Shown: positions 32,327 through 42,021, counted from the first letter of the stretch. The stretch is DNA of 42,542 nucleotides from Ignavibacteria bacterium (GCA_013298775.1 JAAFIV010000039.1:1-42542); one strand, 5' to 3'. Notes: generated by a model not told the origin, from the letters alone. A program made the numbers and translations.

Positions 32327-35300
32327 ATGAATACCGTGAAAACAAGATTATTGCTTGCTCACCTCCTTGTGTGCATGGTTGTTTTGGCAAATGGAACTCT
32401 TCTTGCTCAAGCACCCGCAGACCGCATTCGTACACCACGCTTCACACGCCTGACCGTCGAAGACGGCTTGAGCAATGGTGCGGTTCACGCGATTGCTCAA
32501 GACAGTGCGGGCTTTGTGTGGTTCGGCACGGAAAATGGCTTAAATCGCTACGACGGGCGCAGAATCAAGCAATATCTCCATAACCCGCAAGATTCCACGA
32601 CCATCGCCGACGTGTGGGTCTCGGCGATACTAACCTCGCGCAACGGCACGGTCTGGGTACTGACGCATGGCGGTTTATGCCGCTACAACTCACGCACAGA
32701 CTCGTTTCAGCGTGTTTCTTTTGCCGCCGAGGTGATTCTTGCTGGCACGACAAACTATAAGCCCAATATGCTTCTCGAAACCAGTGACGGCACTATCTGG
32801 ATTGGCGCGAGACTAGGCATTATGCGCTACAACCCAAACTCGGCAAGCGACAATACGCCTCGCCCACACGCAAGTACGCAGATTGCGGCAATTGACCTTC
32901 GACCTACTTCAGATTCAAGCATAACAGCGTTATCGGCTCTTCCATTGATGGTCGAAAAAATAATGCTTGCACCACGCGGCGCACCGTCGTCGGGAAATGG
33001 CGCAGGTACAGCGTCCGAGCGTATTCTGGTGTATGGGATTTACGACGATAAATCGTCGGCAATTTACGAATTCAATCCTGCGGACGCATCGTTCAAAGAA
33101 GTATTGAAGCACCAGCGCTTGCTGTGTCCCGCGCCAAACGAAAACGCATTTTGGGTACGCGATGAAAGAACGAGTTCATTGATAAAAATTCACAGCCAAA
33201 CCTTTGCCATTCTGGAAGAGTATGTGCAACCGCTATCGTACAGATTACCTCCTGAACGCACGGCAGCTGTCGTCAGCGGCACACACCTTTGGAGAACAAC
33301 GGATGCGGGTTTGCAGTGTTTCAATACAGCAAGAGGCAGTTCACGGTATTTCTACCACAATCCCAAATCGGCGGAATCGCTGAGTAGCACCGAGCCGTGC
33401 GAATTGTTGCTCGACCGCTCCGGAGTGCTGTGGGTGGGCAGTTTTAATAACGGCGTGAGCAAATACGCGCCGCACCAGTTCAAATTCGGGGTGTATCGGT
33501 ACAATCCTTACGATGAAAATTCTCTCTCAGACAGCTATGTGCGTGGTCTCACCGAAGATGTGCAGGGAAATTTGTGGGTGGGAACGCAGTACAACGGCAT
33601 TAACAAGGTGAACCGCCTGAACGACAGCATTCTCCGCTACGCCAATAACGGTGAACCTTTGCGGCGATTAAATATGGCTGCAGCATGGTGGCTATTGGGC
33701 GACCGCAATGGCATGATGTGGGTAACCGATGCGCACCTTTTTGAAAAAGATAGACGTTCAGGGTATTCGAGCGCAGGAATTTCCGCTGAGGGCAGTATTC
33801 ATCCGATTCCTCAGGCATGGTTTGAAGGAAAAAAGCTCTCCCACACGATTGGATTTGCTTCCCAAAACCGTAATGGAATTCAAGATTCCGTAATATGGGC
33901 TTCCTCGCGTGAGTTACAAGAGAACAAACAGCCTGAAGCATGGTATATGTGCCGCTTGGAAGTCCCGCGAATGCTTGGCAGCAACGTTTCTGCTCCGCTT
34001 TCTGCCTACAAGCATAGCATATACAGGGTTCCACAAGATATGTTAGGCTCAATACTGGTGCAGGATGCTTTAGGTACGTTTCACGGCGTGCGTGATACGA
34101 CGCTGTATTCGTGGAATCCGATGCGGGATACTATCGTCAAGCGCACTCCGCTTCCTGCGGCGCGGGTTATCACCGAAGCGGTGCGGCGTATGGAAATCTC
34201 TGCCTACCTGCGCTTTGACCGGAAGGGTAGGCTGTGGATGTTTTGCAAAGGCGGCGGCGCGGTGCGCTACGATATAAAAACAGGCGAATCGCTCACACTC
34301 GGCGTGGCGGAAGGGCTGCCGAATGTGAACGTGTATGCGGTCTTGGAGGATTATCGTGGCAATTACTGGATTTCCACTGATGCAGGTATTTCCGAATACA
34401 ACCCTACAACCAAGCAATTCCGTCATTTCGGACCCGCCGACGGCTTGCAGGGACGCGAGTTTAATCGTGTTTCGTATTTCCAAAGTCCGTCGGGGGAAAT
34501 GTTCTTTGGTGGCGTAAATGGCGCAAATACGTTCTTTCCCGAAGATACCGACCCGAATCCCACACCGCCGCTTGTCGCGCTTGCAAACCTTGCAACGCCG
34601 CTCCGTACTTTGCCTTCAGCCTTCGGCGATACGATAGAATTGCGCTTTGAAGAGCGGTCCTTTCGCGCAGAAATTCTCGCGCTGGAATACACCGACCCCG
34701 CACGAAACCGCGTGGCATGGAAGCTCGAAGGCTTCGATGCAGAATGGCACATATCGGACGTAAATGACCAAAACCGCTTTGTAAATTACACCAACTTGGA
34801 CGCAGGTTCGTACCGTATTTTAGTAAAAGCTGCCAATAGCGATGGCGTGTGGAGCGAGGAACAATGCGCTTTACAGATAAAAATCCTTCCCGCGTGGTGG
34901 CAAACGTGGTGGTTTCGCTTGGCAGTGGCTTTGGTGCTGGTGTCGCTGGGCTATGCGATTGTGCGTTGGCGTGTACAGCGTATTCAAAAGCGGAATATCG
35001 AATTGGAATATCAAGTATTGGTGCGGACTTCAGAACTCAGCACCGCAAATGCGGAGTTGAATTTTGCGAATCAAGATTTGAACATTGCTAATGCGGAAGT
35101 TCAGATAAAAAACTTGGAATTAGCGGAGAACTTAGAAATCTTGCGCAAGACACAAAAGCAACTTGTAGAATCCGAAAAAATGGCAGCACTGGGAACGCTC
35201 GTAGCGGGCGTAGCGCACGAACTCAACACACCAATAGGAGTAGCAGTAACGGCTGCAAGCACGATGCAGAGCCGTGCAAAGCGATTTTTAGAAAAATTAG

Positions 35301-35965
35301 AAAAAGATGAGCCATTACTCAAAAAAGAACTGCGCGATTTTACTGCCGATGCCACCGAAGGTACGACGATTACCTTGAATAATCTTGCGCGGGCAGCGAG
35401 TTTAATCCAAAGTTTCAAGCGCGTGGCGGTGGACCAGCACAGCGACCAGCAACGCCAGTTCCTGCTTACTCCGTACTTGCGAGAGCTGGCAGCAAGCCTT
35501 TCGCCACAATTTACCGGCACGGGACACCGCTTGGATATTGGCTGCGCGGAGGAGATAGAAATGTTTTCCTATCCTGGCGTAATTGCTCAGATAATTACCA
35601 ATTTTGTTGTAAATTCCCTTTCGCACGGCTTTAAGGGTTTCACTGACACAGGTGTCATGACTATTCAGACAGAGCGCGTTCCCATTTCAGCGCACAACGC
35701 AAAAGAATGCGTGATTATACGCTATACCGACAATGGCAGAGGAATTCCGTCGGAGATTTTGCCACGCATTTTCGACCCTTTTTTCACGACTCAACAGGCA
35801 CAGGGTGGGACGGGGCTGGGGTTGAATATTGTCTATAACCTTGTTACTCAAAAGCTAGGCGGCACGCTTGTTTGCGAGAGTATTCTTGGAAAAGAAACAT
35901 GCTTTACTATTACTATTCCGATTGATACAACCACGAGCGCGAACATTGAAACAACACATCACTAA
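32327..35965 (+). CDS. Periplasmic Reg_prop/Y_Y_Y sensor histidine kinase (paralogue 3)
   Basis: A sensor kinase of 1212 residues. Its signal peptide (1-27, ending NGTLLAQ) differs from those of paralogues 1 and 2, but from [20 protein letters not shown] onward it follows paralogue 2 closely. Propeller repeats, Y_Y_Y domain, transmembrane helix, coiled coil, HisKA (H964 in GVAHELNTP) and HATPase ([27 protein letters not shown]) are all present. Its HisKA loop (AKRFLEKLEKDEPLLKKEL) is closer to paralogue 1 than to 2, so the three genes look like a mosaic. It begins one base after the kinase 2 stop, with a good Shine-Dalgarno site, and ends 27 bases before the receiver-kinase gene. The four genes are therefore probably one operon, or at least end as one. 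Confidence 0.93.
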   Translation: MNTVKTRLLLAHLLVCMVVLANGTLLAQAPADRIRTPRFTRLTVEDGLSNGAVHAIAQDSAGFVWFGTENGLNRYDGRRIKQYLHNPQDSTTIADVWVSAILTSRNGTVWVLTHGGLCRYNSRTDSFQRVSFAAEVILAGTTNYKPNMLLETSDGTIWIGARLGIMRYNPNSASDNTPRPHASTQIAAIDLRPTSDSSITALSALPLMVEKIMLAPRGAPSSGNGAGTASERILVYGIYDDKSSAIYEFNPADASFKEVLKHQRLLCPAPNENAFWVRDERTSSLIKIHSQTFAILEEYVQPLSYRLPPERTAAVVSGTHLWRTTDAGLQCFNTARGSSRYFYHNPKSAESLSSTEPCELLLDRSGVLWVGSFNNGVSKYAPHQFKFGVYRYNPYDENSLSDSYVRGLTEDVQGNLWVGTQYNGINKVNRLNDSILRYANNGEPLRRLNMAAAWWLLGDRNGMMWVTDAHLFEKDRRSGYSSAGISAEGSIHPIPQAWFEGKKLSHTIGFASQNRNGIQDSVIWASSRELQENKQPEAWYMCRLEVPRMLGSNVSAPLSAYKHSIYRVPQDMLGSILVQDALGTFHGVRDTTLYSWNPMRDTIVKRTPLPAARVITEAVRRMEISAYLRFDRKGRLWMFCKGGGAVRYDIKTGESLTLGVAEGLPNVNVYAVLEDYRGNYWISTDAGISEYNPTTKQFRHFGPADGLQGREFNRVSYFQSPSGEMFFGGVNGANTFFPEDTDPNPTPPLVALANLATPLRTLPSAFGDTIELRFEERSFRAEILALEYTDPARNRVAWKLEGFDAEWHISDVNDQNRFVNYTNLDAGSYRILVKAANSDGVWSEEQCALQIKILPAWWQTWWFRLAVALVLVSLGYAIVRWRVQRIQKRNIELEYQVLVRTSELSTANAELNFANQDLNIANAEVQIKNLELAENLEILRKTQKQLVESEKMAALGTLVAGVAHELNTPIGVAVTAASTMQSRAKRFLEKLEKDEPLLKKELRDFTADATEGTTITLNNLARAASLIQSFKRVAVDQHSDQQRQFLLTPYLRELAASLSPQFTGTGHRLDIGCAEEIEMFSYPGVIAQIITNFVVNSLSHGFKGFTDTGVMTIQTERVPISAHNAKECVIIRYTDNGRGIPSEILPRIFDPFFTTQQAQGGTGLGLNIVYNLVTQKLGGTLVCESILGKETCFTITIPIDTTTSANIETTHH

Positions 35966-35992
35966 GCTCTCCTAGGGGCAGAATTCTCACTC

Positions 35993-37405
35993 ATGTTTTC
36001 TATGAACAAGAATTACGAATTTCAGTCATTTGCCGACGAAGAACATTCTAGCACCACCATCAATACTGAGGTTTCCTCACGTATAATGCCGCCAGTCGAA
36101 ACCGCCGCGCTCACATTGCTCATTGTGGACGACGATGAAGCGGTGCATATTGTAACGCGCTACGCAATGAAAGAATTTACGTTTAATGGCTCTGCCGTGC
36201 AGATTTTAAGCGCGTATTCGGCAGCTGAAGCAAAAAATGTACTCCTTGCCAATCCTGATGTTGCCGTTGTGTTGCTGGATGTCGTCATGGACGGACGCGA
36301 TGCTGGATTGCGTTTGGTAGAGTATATCCGCAATGAACTCAAGAATCGTTTTGTGCGTATCATTTTGCGTACAGGGCAGCCAGGCGAGGCACCAGAATAC
36401 GAGGTCATTCACAGTTTTGATATTAACGATTATCGCAGCAAAACAGAACTCAATGATGTTCGCCTCATGACCGTGCTGACAACCGCGCTCCGCACATTTG
36501 TTGATATGATGGAGCTAGAGAAATTCAGGCAAAACTTGGAAGTGCTGGTAGAAGAACGCACCCACGACCTTGAAGAAACCAATGCCGCACTCCAAAAAGC
36601 GAATGAACTTCTGAACACAACAAATGCTGAGTTGAACGATGCAAATGCCTTCAAAACCCAGATGCTTTCTATCGTGGCGCATGATTTGAAAAATCCTATT
36701 TCGGCAGTTACTGGCTTTTCGGATATTGGGTTGATTGAACTAAGCAGCAATACTACGGATATAGCATTGGTGCGCCATTCACTGGAGTCCATCAACCAGA
36801 CCTCGACCTCCATGATGAAGCTGGTTATGGACCTGCTCGACACCGCTGCCCTCGAACTTGCGACAATCACCCTCACTTCAGATACGTTCTTTTTATCAAG
36901 CCTTGTAACGGGTGTCGTTGATAATTTTGGTGTATCGGCACAGAAAAAGAAGCAAACAATTCATCTGGAATCGCACGACAGTATCCTGATTGCTGGCGAC
37001 CCGCATCGCTTGAAGCAAGTCTTTGAAAATCTCCTTTCCAATGCGCTTAAATACTCACCTCCAGAAGCAAACATCCACGTTCGTATTTGCAAGCCATATC
37101 TTGCCGAAATACAATCTTCCGACCAAATGCCACGTGTAGAATCATCCCCTCAAATGCTTGTTCGCGTGGAGTTTCAGGATGAAGGACCCGGCGTGGGCGA
37201 AGAGGACAAAGCGAAAATGTTTCAATTTTTTCAACGACTTTCTGCTGTGCCAACAAATGGCGAAAGCTCACATGGCGTAGGCTTGGCACTCGTAAAAAAA
37301 ATCCTGACAATGCACAATGGAAACGTTCGGGTGGAAAGCCGTAAAGACGAAGGAATACCTGGTTCGACGTTTGTTGTGGAACTCCCCGTTGCAGAGTATC
37401 GGTAG
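35993..37405 (+). CDS. Receiver-histidine kinase protein (REC N-terminal, HisKA/HATPase C-terminal)
   Basis: A soluble signalling protein of 470 residues. The receiver domain (about 42-165) has the acidic pair in LLIVDDDE, phospho-acceptor D96 in VVLLDVVMDG, and the ILRTGQPGEAPE block found in receivers that precede signalling domains. A coiled coil follows (about 175-220, repeated ANAALQKANELLNTTNAELN type). HisKA has H230 in SIVAHDLKNP, and HATPase has NLLSNALKYSPP, DEGPGVGEED and HGVGLALVKK. It has no transmembrane helix and no DNA-binding domain. With D96 upstream of its own kinase, it can accept phosphate from the three membrane kinases and alter its own kinase activity, acting as an integrating node. 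The next partner is not in the window. Two close ATGs (35993 and 36002) are possible starts. Confidence 0.92.
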   Translation: MFSMNKNYEFQSFADEEHSSTTINTEVSSRIMPPVETAALTLLIVDDDEAVHIVTRYAMKEFTFNGSAVQILSAYSAAEAKNVLLANPDVAVVLLDVVMDGRDAGLRLVEYIRNELKNRFVRIILRTGQPGEAPEYEVIHSFDINDYRSKTELNDVRLMTVLTTALRTFVDMMELEKFRQNLEVLVEERTHDLEETNAALQKANELLNTTNAELNDANAFKTQMLSIVAHDLKNPISAVTGFSDIGLIELSSNTTDIALVRHSLESINQTSTSMMKLVMDLLDTAALELATITLTSDTFFLSSLVTGVVDNFGVSAQKKKQTIHLESHDSILIAGDPHRLKQVFENLLSNALKYSPPEANIHVRICKPYLAEIQSSDQMPRVESSPQMLVRVEFQDEGPGVGEEDKAKMFQFFQRLSAVPTNGESSHGVGLALVKKILTMHNGNVRVESRKDEGIPGSTFVVELPVAEYR

Positions 37406-37440
37406 TATTTTTGATGCTCTCTTTTTTCGTAAATTTTTCC

Positions 37441-37480
37441 GTTGGAAACCGCTTCAGAAGTAGTTTCCAACTTTTTTTTT
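37441..37480 (+). terminator. Rho-independent terminator of the kinase operon
   Basis: GTTGGAAAC (37441-37449) and GTTTCCAAC (37463-37471) form a perfect 9-bp stem with a 13-base loop, followed by nine T residues. It lies 35 bases past the receiver-kinase stop and separates the signalling genes from the fic gene. Confidence 0.92.
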
Positions 37481-37543
37481 CGTAACTTTTGCGTCTTTGG
37501 TAATTGAAATTAAAAGTTGCTCTTTCCACCAACAAAGAACGTA

Positions 37544-38650
37544 ATGGCACAGCAAGCATGGTATAAGCGGTATGAGGAAGTTTGCGATGAAGCGGTGCGG
37601 TATATGGCGGCAGTGCCTTATATTAAAAGAGATTCATTGCAAAGTGATGAAATTCGCTCCTTTGCCCGCTACTCTGATGTAACCTTGATTTTTGAGAGCA
37701 ATACCATTGAGAAAGCAGGAACGAAGACCAAAGGAGAAACCCGGGAAATTATTGAGAAGTATTTTCCCCAGATACCTGATAACTACATTTTTTTTCGCTC
37801 TCTCAGAGAAGATTATCCAGATTACCTCCCGCAAGAAAAATTGGATGAGGTGTACTTAGCTCTTGACCAGCACCAACAAAGAGCGTTGATACCAACTATT
37901 CGCTTCAAAGATAAATCTCGCAGTATTAGCGAGGTAATACGGCATCACACCGCTATTATTCAAATGCAAGAGATAATGAATGCGATAATTTTCACGAGAA
38001 TTAAAGAGTTTTTCGAGTTAAAAAAAAATGAGTTTAGTGAGAATGATTCACAATTTTTAGAATTCGCCAAGTTTATTGAAAAAATTGAACAAATACCTTA
38101 CACGCCTCAAAAACAATTATTCACTGAAACGAGTATTTTAGAATTACACTATACCCTCGCGCATGATTTGCTTCCCAAAGATGCCGGTGTAGAGGCAGGC
38201 AACTATCGCATTCACGACATTGAAATTGTTGGTGTAGATGTAAAATTCCCCGCACCGAAACTTGTCTCGGCAGCAATGGCAAAATTTATTGAAAATTCAA
38301 ATACTAAGGTAGAGCAAGTGCTATCGGGTCAATGGGAGGAATTTATCATGGTTGCGGCAGAGGTTTCGTACAATTTTGTTCGCATCCACCCCTTTCCCGA
38401 TTTTAACGGCAGAATGTCGCGCTTGCTGCTTGCAATGACGCTTCGCGCTTGTGGGGTACCGTTTAACCTTGCCTTGCGCGGAAGCGATGCAAAAAGCCGC
38501 CATCGGTATTTCTACGCGCTCAAGCAAGCCAATCATGGCGACATCAAGCCTTACGCAACGCTCATCGCCATGCGCCTTGTGGAATCATTCCGTGAGATTG
38601 ACGAGAATTTGCGCCTTGCGGGGCAGAAAACACTTTTAGAACTCGAATAA
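37544..38650 (+). CDS. Fic family protein (probable AMP transferase)
   Basis: A Fic-domain protein of 368 residues; most members transfer AMP from ATP to a hydroxyl group of a target protein. The active-site motif HPFPDFNGRMSR (residues 282-293) keeps the catalytic H282, the phosphate-binding N and the R. The usual Gly before that Asn is Phe here (FNGR rather than GNGR). Near the N-terminus, T47-L-I-F-E51-S-N53 matches the self-inhibitory (S/T)xxxE(G/N) helix of class II Fic proteins, with Ser in place of Gly. The enzyme is probably held off by E51 until activated. The start at 37544 is chosen over 37517 because MAQQAWYKRYEE fits the family opening. The gene is visibly more A/T-rich than its neighbours, which suggests horizontal transfer. 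Its target is unknown. Confidence 0.9.
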   Translation: MAQQAWYKRYEEVCDEAVRYMAAVPYIKRDSLQSDEIRSFARYSDVTLIFESNTIEKAGTKTKGETREIIEKYFPQIPDNYIFFRSLREDYPDYLPQEKLDEVYLALDQHQQRALIPTIRFKDKSRSISEVIRHHTAIIQMQEIMNAIIFTRIKEFFELKKNEFSENDSQFLEFAKFIEKIEQIPYTPQKQLFTETSILELHYTLAHDLLPKDAGVEAGNYRIHDIEIVGVDVKFPAPKLVSAAMAKFIENSNTKVEQVLSGQWEEFIMVAAEVSYNFVRIHPFPDFNGRMSRLLLAMTLRACGVPFNLALRGSDAKSRHRYFYALKQANHGDIKPYATLIAMRLVESFREIDENLRLAGQKTLLELE

Positions 38651-38708
38651 TCAAACAGCAAAAACTCCCCAAACACACTGTTTTATCAACCTTTCCAGCT
38701 TTTTTGCT

Positions 38709-41420
38709 ATGAGCCAACCCACTTCCCCACACCGCATAGCCGCAACGCTCCAAGCAGGCGGCAAGTCGCACCAATACTTCGATTTGAAGGCGTTGGATGC
38801 GAACAACGGCGGCAAAGTTGCGAAACTTCCGTTTTCGATTCGCATTCTGCTCGAAAACGCTATTCGCAATTTCGACGACCTTGCGACCAATAATTCCCAC
38901 ATCGAAACCATACTCAACTGGCAGCCCAAACCGCCCGAAGAGGAAATTCCCTATATGCCCGCACGGGTGCTGATGCAAGATTTCACGGGCGTTCCGGCTG
39001 TTGTGGATATTGCCTCGATTCGTGCTGAATACGCCCGCAAAGGCGGCAACCCCGACGACGTAAACCCGCTTATTCCGGTGGATTTGGTCATTGACCACTC
39101 CGTGATGGTGGATTTTTACGGTACGCCGGATGCGCTCAACCAAAACGTGGAAGTCGAGTACGAGCGCAATATGGAGCGGTATCAGTTCCTGAAATGGGCG
39201 CAAAAAGGATTCCGTAATTTCTCCGTTGTGCCACCGGGCATGGGCATTTGCCACCAAGTAAACCTCGAATACCTTGCGCACGGTGTCATTGCTCGTGATG
39301 GCTATGCCTTCCCCGACACGCTTGTCGGCACGGACTCGCATACACCGATGGTGAACGGTATCGGCGTGATTGGTTGGGGCGTTGGGGGTATCGAGGCAGA
39401 AGCAGCCTTGCTTGGACAGCCGTCGTTCTTCCTCATTCCCGAAGTGATTGGTCTGCGCTTAACAGGCAAGCCGCCGCTCGGCACAACCGCTACCGACCTT
39501 GTTCTCACCATCACGCGCCTTCTGCGTGATTACGGCGTGGTGAATAAGTTCGTGGAAGTTTTTGGTCCGGGGCTCGACAACCTCTCCGTTACTGACCGCG
39601 CAACGATTAGCAATATGTCGCCGGAGTTTGGTTGCACCGTTACCTACTTCCCGATTGACACGCGGACGCTGGAATACCTCACCAAATCAGGTCGCTCGGC
39701 GGAACAGGTGGATTTGGTCGAAAAGTATGCAAAAGCAAATCTGCTCTGGCGCGAAAACGAAGACCAAATCGTTTACACGCACGTGCTGGAACTCGACATG
39801 AGTACCGTCGAGCCGACTGTTGCCGGTCCGAAACGTCCGCAGGACAAAGTGCTTATGCGCAATTTGAAAAGCACCGTTGCATCCACGATGGACAAAACCT
39901 TCTCGCGCACCTACACCGAGCTTGCAGACCGCAAGGAAGGCGGCACGAACGGTTCTGTGCGGACGCTGAATGTGGAAGGTGAGAATTTTTCGATTGCTGA
40001 CGGTTCGGTGGTGATTGCCGCTATCACAAGCTGCACCAACACCTCCAACCCCGACGTAATGATTGGTGCGGGTTTGGTGGCACAAAAGGCTGTCGCGCTG
40101 GGCTTGGAAGTGAAGCCTTGGGTGAAAACCAGTCTCGCTCCCGGCTCGAAGGTGGTTACGGAATATCTGAAACGCGCCAATGTGTTGGGCGATTTGGAAA
40201 AACTTCGCTTCCACGTTACGGGCTACGGCTGCACAACGTGTATCGGCAATTCGGGACCGCTCAATGCGCCGATTGCTGCGACGATTGACAAAGGTGATTT
40301 GGCGGTTGCGTCGGCACTGTCGGGCAATCGGAATTTCGAGGCGCGGGTGCATAATCAAGTCAAAATGAACTTCCTCATGTCGCCGATGCTCGTTGTGGCA
40401 TTCGCGCTTGCAGGGCGCATAGATATTGACATGGAGACCGAACCGCTTGGCACAGGCAAAGACGGCAAGCCTGTCTTCCTCAAAGACATCTGGCCCTCAA
40501 ACGACGAAATCCATACCGCCGTTAGCAATGCGCTCAAAACCGAAGACTTCACAACCCAGTACGGAAGCGCGTTTGCGGGTGGCAAAGAGTGGCAAGACCT
40601 CGTTGCACCGACGGGCAAAGTGTTCGATTGGCAAGAAAGCTCGACCTACATCAAAGAATCGCCCTTCTTCAAAGATTTGCCTGAAAAACCAAGCGACCCC
40701 AAAGACATCACGGGCGCACGGGTGCTGCTCGCGCTTGGCGACATGATTACGACCGACCACATTTCGCCCGCAGGCGGCTTCAAAGAAGGCACTCCGGCTG
40801 GGAAATACTTGATTGGGCGCGGAGTGAAAAAGGAAGATTTCAATTCCTACGGCGCACGTCGCGGACACGATGAAGTGATGATTCGCGGCACATTTGCCAA
40901 CGTCCGCATCAAAAATGCACTGGCGGACAAAGAAGGCGGCTTTACGACGTATCTGCCGGAGAACGAAGCAACGACCGTGTATGAAGCATCGGTGAAGTAC
41001 AAAGCGGCAAAAATCCCCGTGATGGTGCTTGCGGGCAAGGAGTACGGAAGCGGCTCCTCGCGCGATTGGGCAGCAAAAGGCACATTCTTACTGGGTGTGC
41101 GGGCGGTTATTGCCGAAAGCTATGAGCGCATTCACCGCTCGAATTTGGTGGGCATGGGTATTTTGCCAATGCAATACAAACCCGGACAAACCGCAGCCAC
41201 ACTGGGCTTGACGGGACGCGAAACGTTTGATATTCAGGGCATCACGAAAGGCTTAGTGCCGCTTGAAACCTTGACCATCAAAGCCACGCGCGAGGACGGC
41301 ACGAGTTTCGAGTTTCAGGTAGATTCCCGGATTGACAACAAAATCGAAGTGGAATACTACAAGCATGGCGGGATTTTGCAGTACGTGTTGCGTCAGTTTT
41401 TGGCGCGGAAGAATGGGTAA
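38709..41420 (+). CDS. acnA: Aconitate hydratase, AcnA/IRP1 type
   Basis: Aconitase of 903 residues, which isomerises citrate and isocitrate in the TCA cycle via a [4Fe-4S] cluster. The three cluster ligands are C442 (in SCTNTSNP), C508 and C511 (in GYGCTTCIGNSGPL), close to C435/C501/C504 of E. coli AcnA. Other family blocks are VGTDSHTPMVNGIGVIGWGV, KTSLAPGSKVV, LALGDMITTDHISPAG, SYGARRGHDEVM and GKEYGSGSSRDWAAKG. The length matches the AcnA branch (about 890 residues). It stands alone; a G/C-rich hairpin 16 bases past the stop probably ends its transcript. The last roughly 88 bases of the gene are duplicated at 42057-42145, beyond the GNAT gene. Confidence 0.97.
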   Translation: MSQPTSPHRIAATLQAGGKSHQYFDLKALDANNGGKVAKLPFSIRILLENAIRNFDDLATNNSHIETILNWQPKPPEEEIPYMPARVLMQDFTGVPAVVDIASIRAEYARKGGNPDDVNPLIPVDLVIDHSVMVDFYGTPDALNQNVEVEYERNMERYQFLKWAQKGFRNFSVVPPGMGICHQVNLEYLAHGVIARDGYAFPDTLVGTDSHTPMVNGIGVIGWGVGGIEAEAALLGQPSFFLIPEVIGLRLTGKPPLGTTATDLVLTITRLLRDYGVVNKFVEVFGPGLDNLSVTDRATISNMSPEFGCTVTYFPIDTRTLEYLTKSGRSAEQVDLVEKYAKANLLWRENEDQIVYTHVLELDMSTVEPTVAGPKRPQDKVLMRNLKSTVASTMDKTFSRTYTELADRKEGGTNGSVRTLNVEGENFSIADGSVVIAAITSCTNTSNPDVMIGAGLVAQKAVALGLEVKPWVKTSLAPGSKVVTEYLKRANVLGDLEKLRFHVTGYGCTTCIGNSGPLNAPIAATIDKGDLAVASALSGNRNFEARVHNQVKMNFLMSPMLVVAFALAGRIDIDMETEPLGTGKDGKPVFLKDIWPSNDEIHTAVSNALKTEDFTTQYGSAFAGGKEWQDLVAPTGKVFDWQESSTYIKESPFFKDLPEKPSDPKDITGARVLLALGDMITTDHISPAGGFKEGTPAGKYLIGRGVKKEDFNSYGARRGHDEVMIRGTFANVRIKNALADKEGGFTTYLPENEATTVYEASVKYKAAKIPVMVLAGKEYGSGSSRDWAAKGTFLLGVRAVIAESYERIHRSNLVGMGILPMQYKPGQTAATLGLTGRETFDIQGITKGLVPLETLTIKATREDGTSFEFQVDSRIDNKIEVEYYKHGGILQYVLRQFLARKNG

Positions 41421-41434
41421 ATAATTTTTGCTTG
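41333..41434 (+). repeat. acnA 3'-end direct repeat, copy 1 (functional)
   Basis: This segment covers the last 88 bases of acnA and 14 bases beyond the stop. It recurs at 42057-42159 in the same orientation with a one-base insertion and scattered substitutions. This copy is in frame and complete. Confidence 0.85.
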
Positions 41435-41436
41435 CG

Positions 41437-41466
41437 GCTCTCCATCTTGCTTGCAGGGTGGAGGGC
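41437..41466 (+). terminator. Probable acnA terminator hairpin
   Basis: GCTCTCCATC (41437-41446) pairs with GGTGGAGGGC-type sequence (41457-41466) over ten positions, two or three of them G-U. It is followed by a short T-run (tttat). A hairpin at the same relative place follows the second acnA fragment. Confidence 0.5.
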
Positions 41467-41499
41467 TTTATGAAAGCCAATTTTTTCAATCGTTGAGTT

Positions 41500-42021
41500 A
41501 TGGAGAAAAAAAGTATGATTACCAGATGTGAACCGAAAGAATTCAACATCATTCACACTATCATTAACGATGCCGCAGTTGCATACAAAGGAATCATCCC
41601 AGAAGATAGATGGCATGAGCCATACATGACTGAAGAAGAACTCCAAGAGCAAATTGCCGATGGTGTTGAATTCTGGGGGTATAGAGAAAATGAGCAACTT
41701 ATCGGAGTTATGGGTATTCAAGACAAGGCTGATGTCACTCTGATTAGACACGCCTACGTCCAAACAAAAGACAGAAATAAAGGTATTGGTGCCAAACTAC
41801 TCCAGCATTTGCACTCTATTGCAACAACGCCTGTACTCATAGGAACATGGGCTGATGCAAGCTGGGCAATTGGGTTTTATCTTAAACACGGTTTTCGGTT
41901 ATTGGGTCGTGAAGAAATCAATGTGCTACTACGCAAGTACTGGACAATTCCAGAGAGACAAGTAGAAACATCGATAGTATTGGCAAGCTCTGACTGGGAA
42001 AGCATAACAAAAACAGTGTAG
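41500..42021 (+). CDS. GNAT family N-acetyltransferase
   Basis: A GNAT-fold acetyltransferase of up to 173 residues; such enzymes move acetyl from acetyl-CoA to an amine. The acetyl-CoA loop is DRNKGIGAKLLQHL (pattern R/QxxGxG/A), preceded by the strand GVMGIQDKADVTLIRHAYV and followed by WADASWAIGFYLKHGFRLLG, the typical C-terminal part. The acceptor is unknown. The ATG at 41515 is an alternative start (MITRCEPKEF), with GGAG 9 bases upstream, giving 168 residues. The gene is A/T-rich compared with acnA and sits exactly between two direct copies of the acnA 3' end, so it is probably an inserted cassette. Confidence 0.87.
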   Translation: MEKKSMITRCEPKEFNIIHTIINDAAVAYKGIIPEDRWHEPYMTEEELQEQIADGVEFWGYRENEQLIGVMGIQDKADVTLIRHAYVQTKDRNKGIGAKLLQHLHSIATTPVLIGTWADASWAIGFYLKHGFRLLGREEINVLLRKYWTIPERQVETSIVLASSDWESITKTV

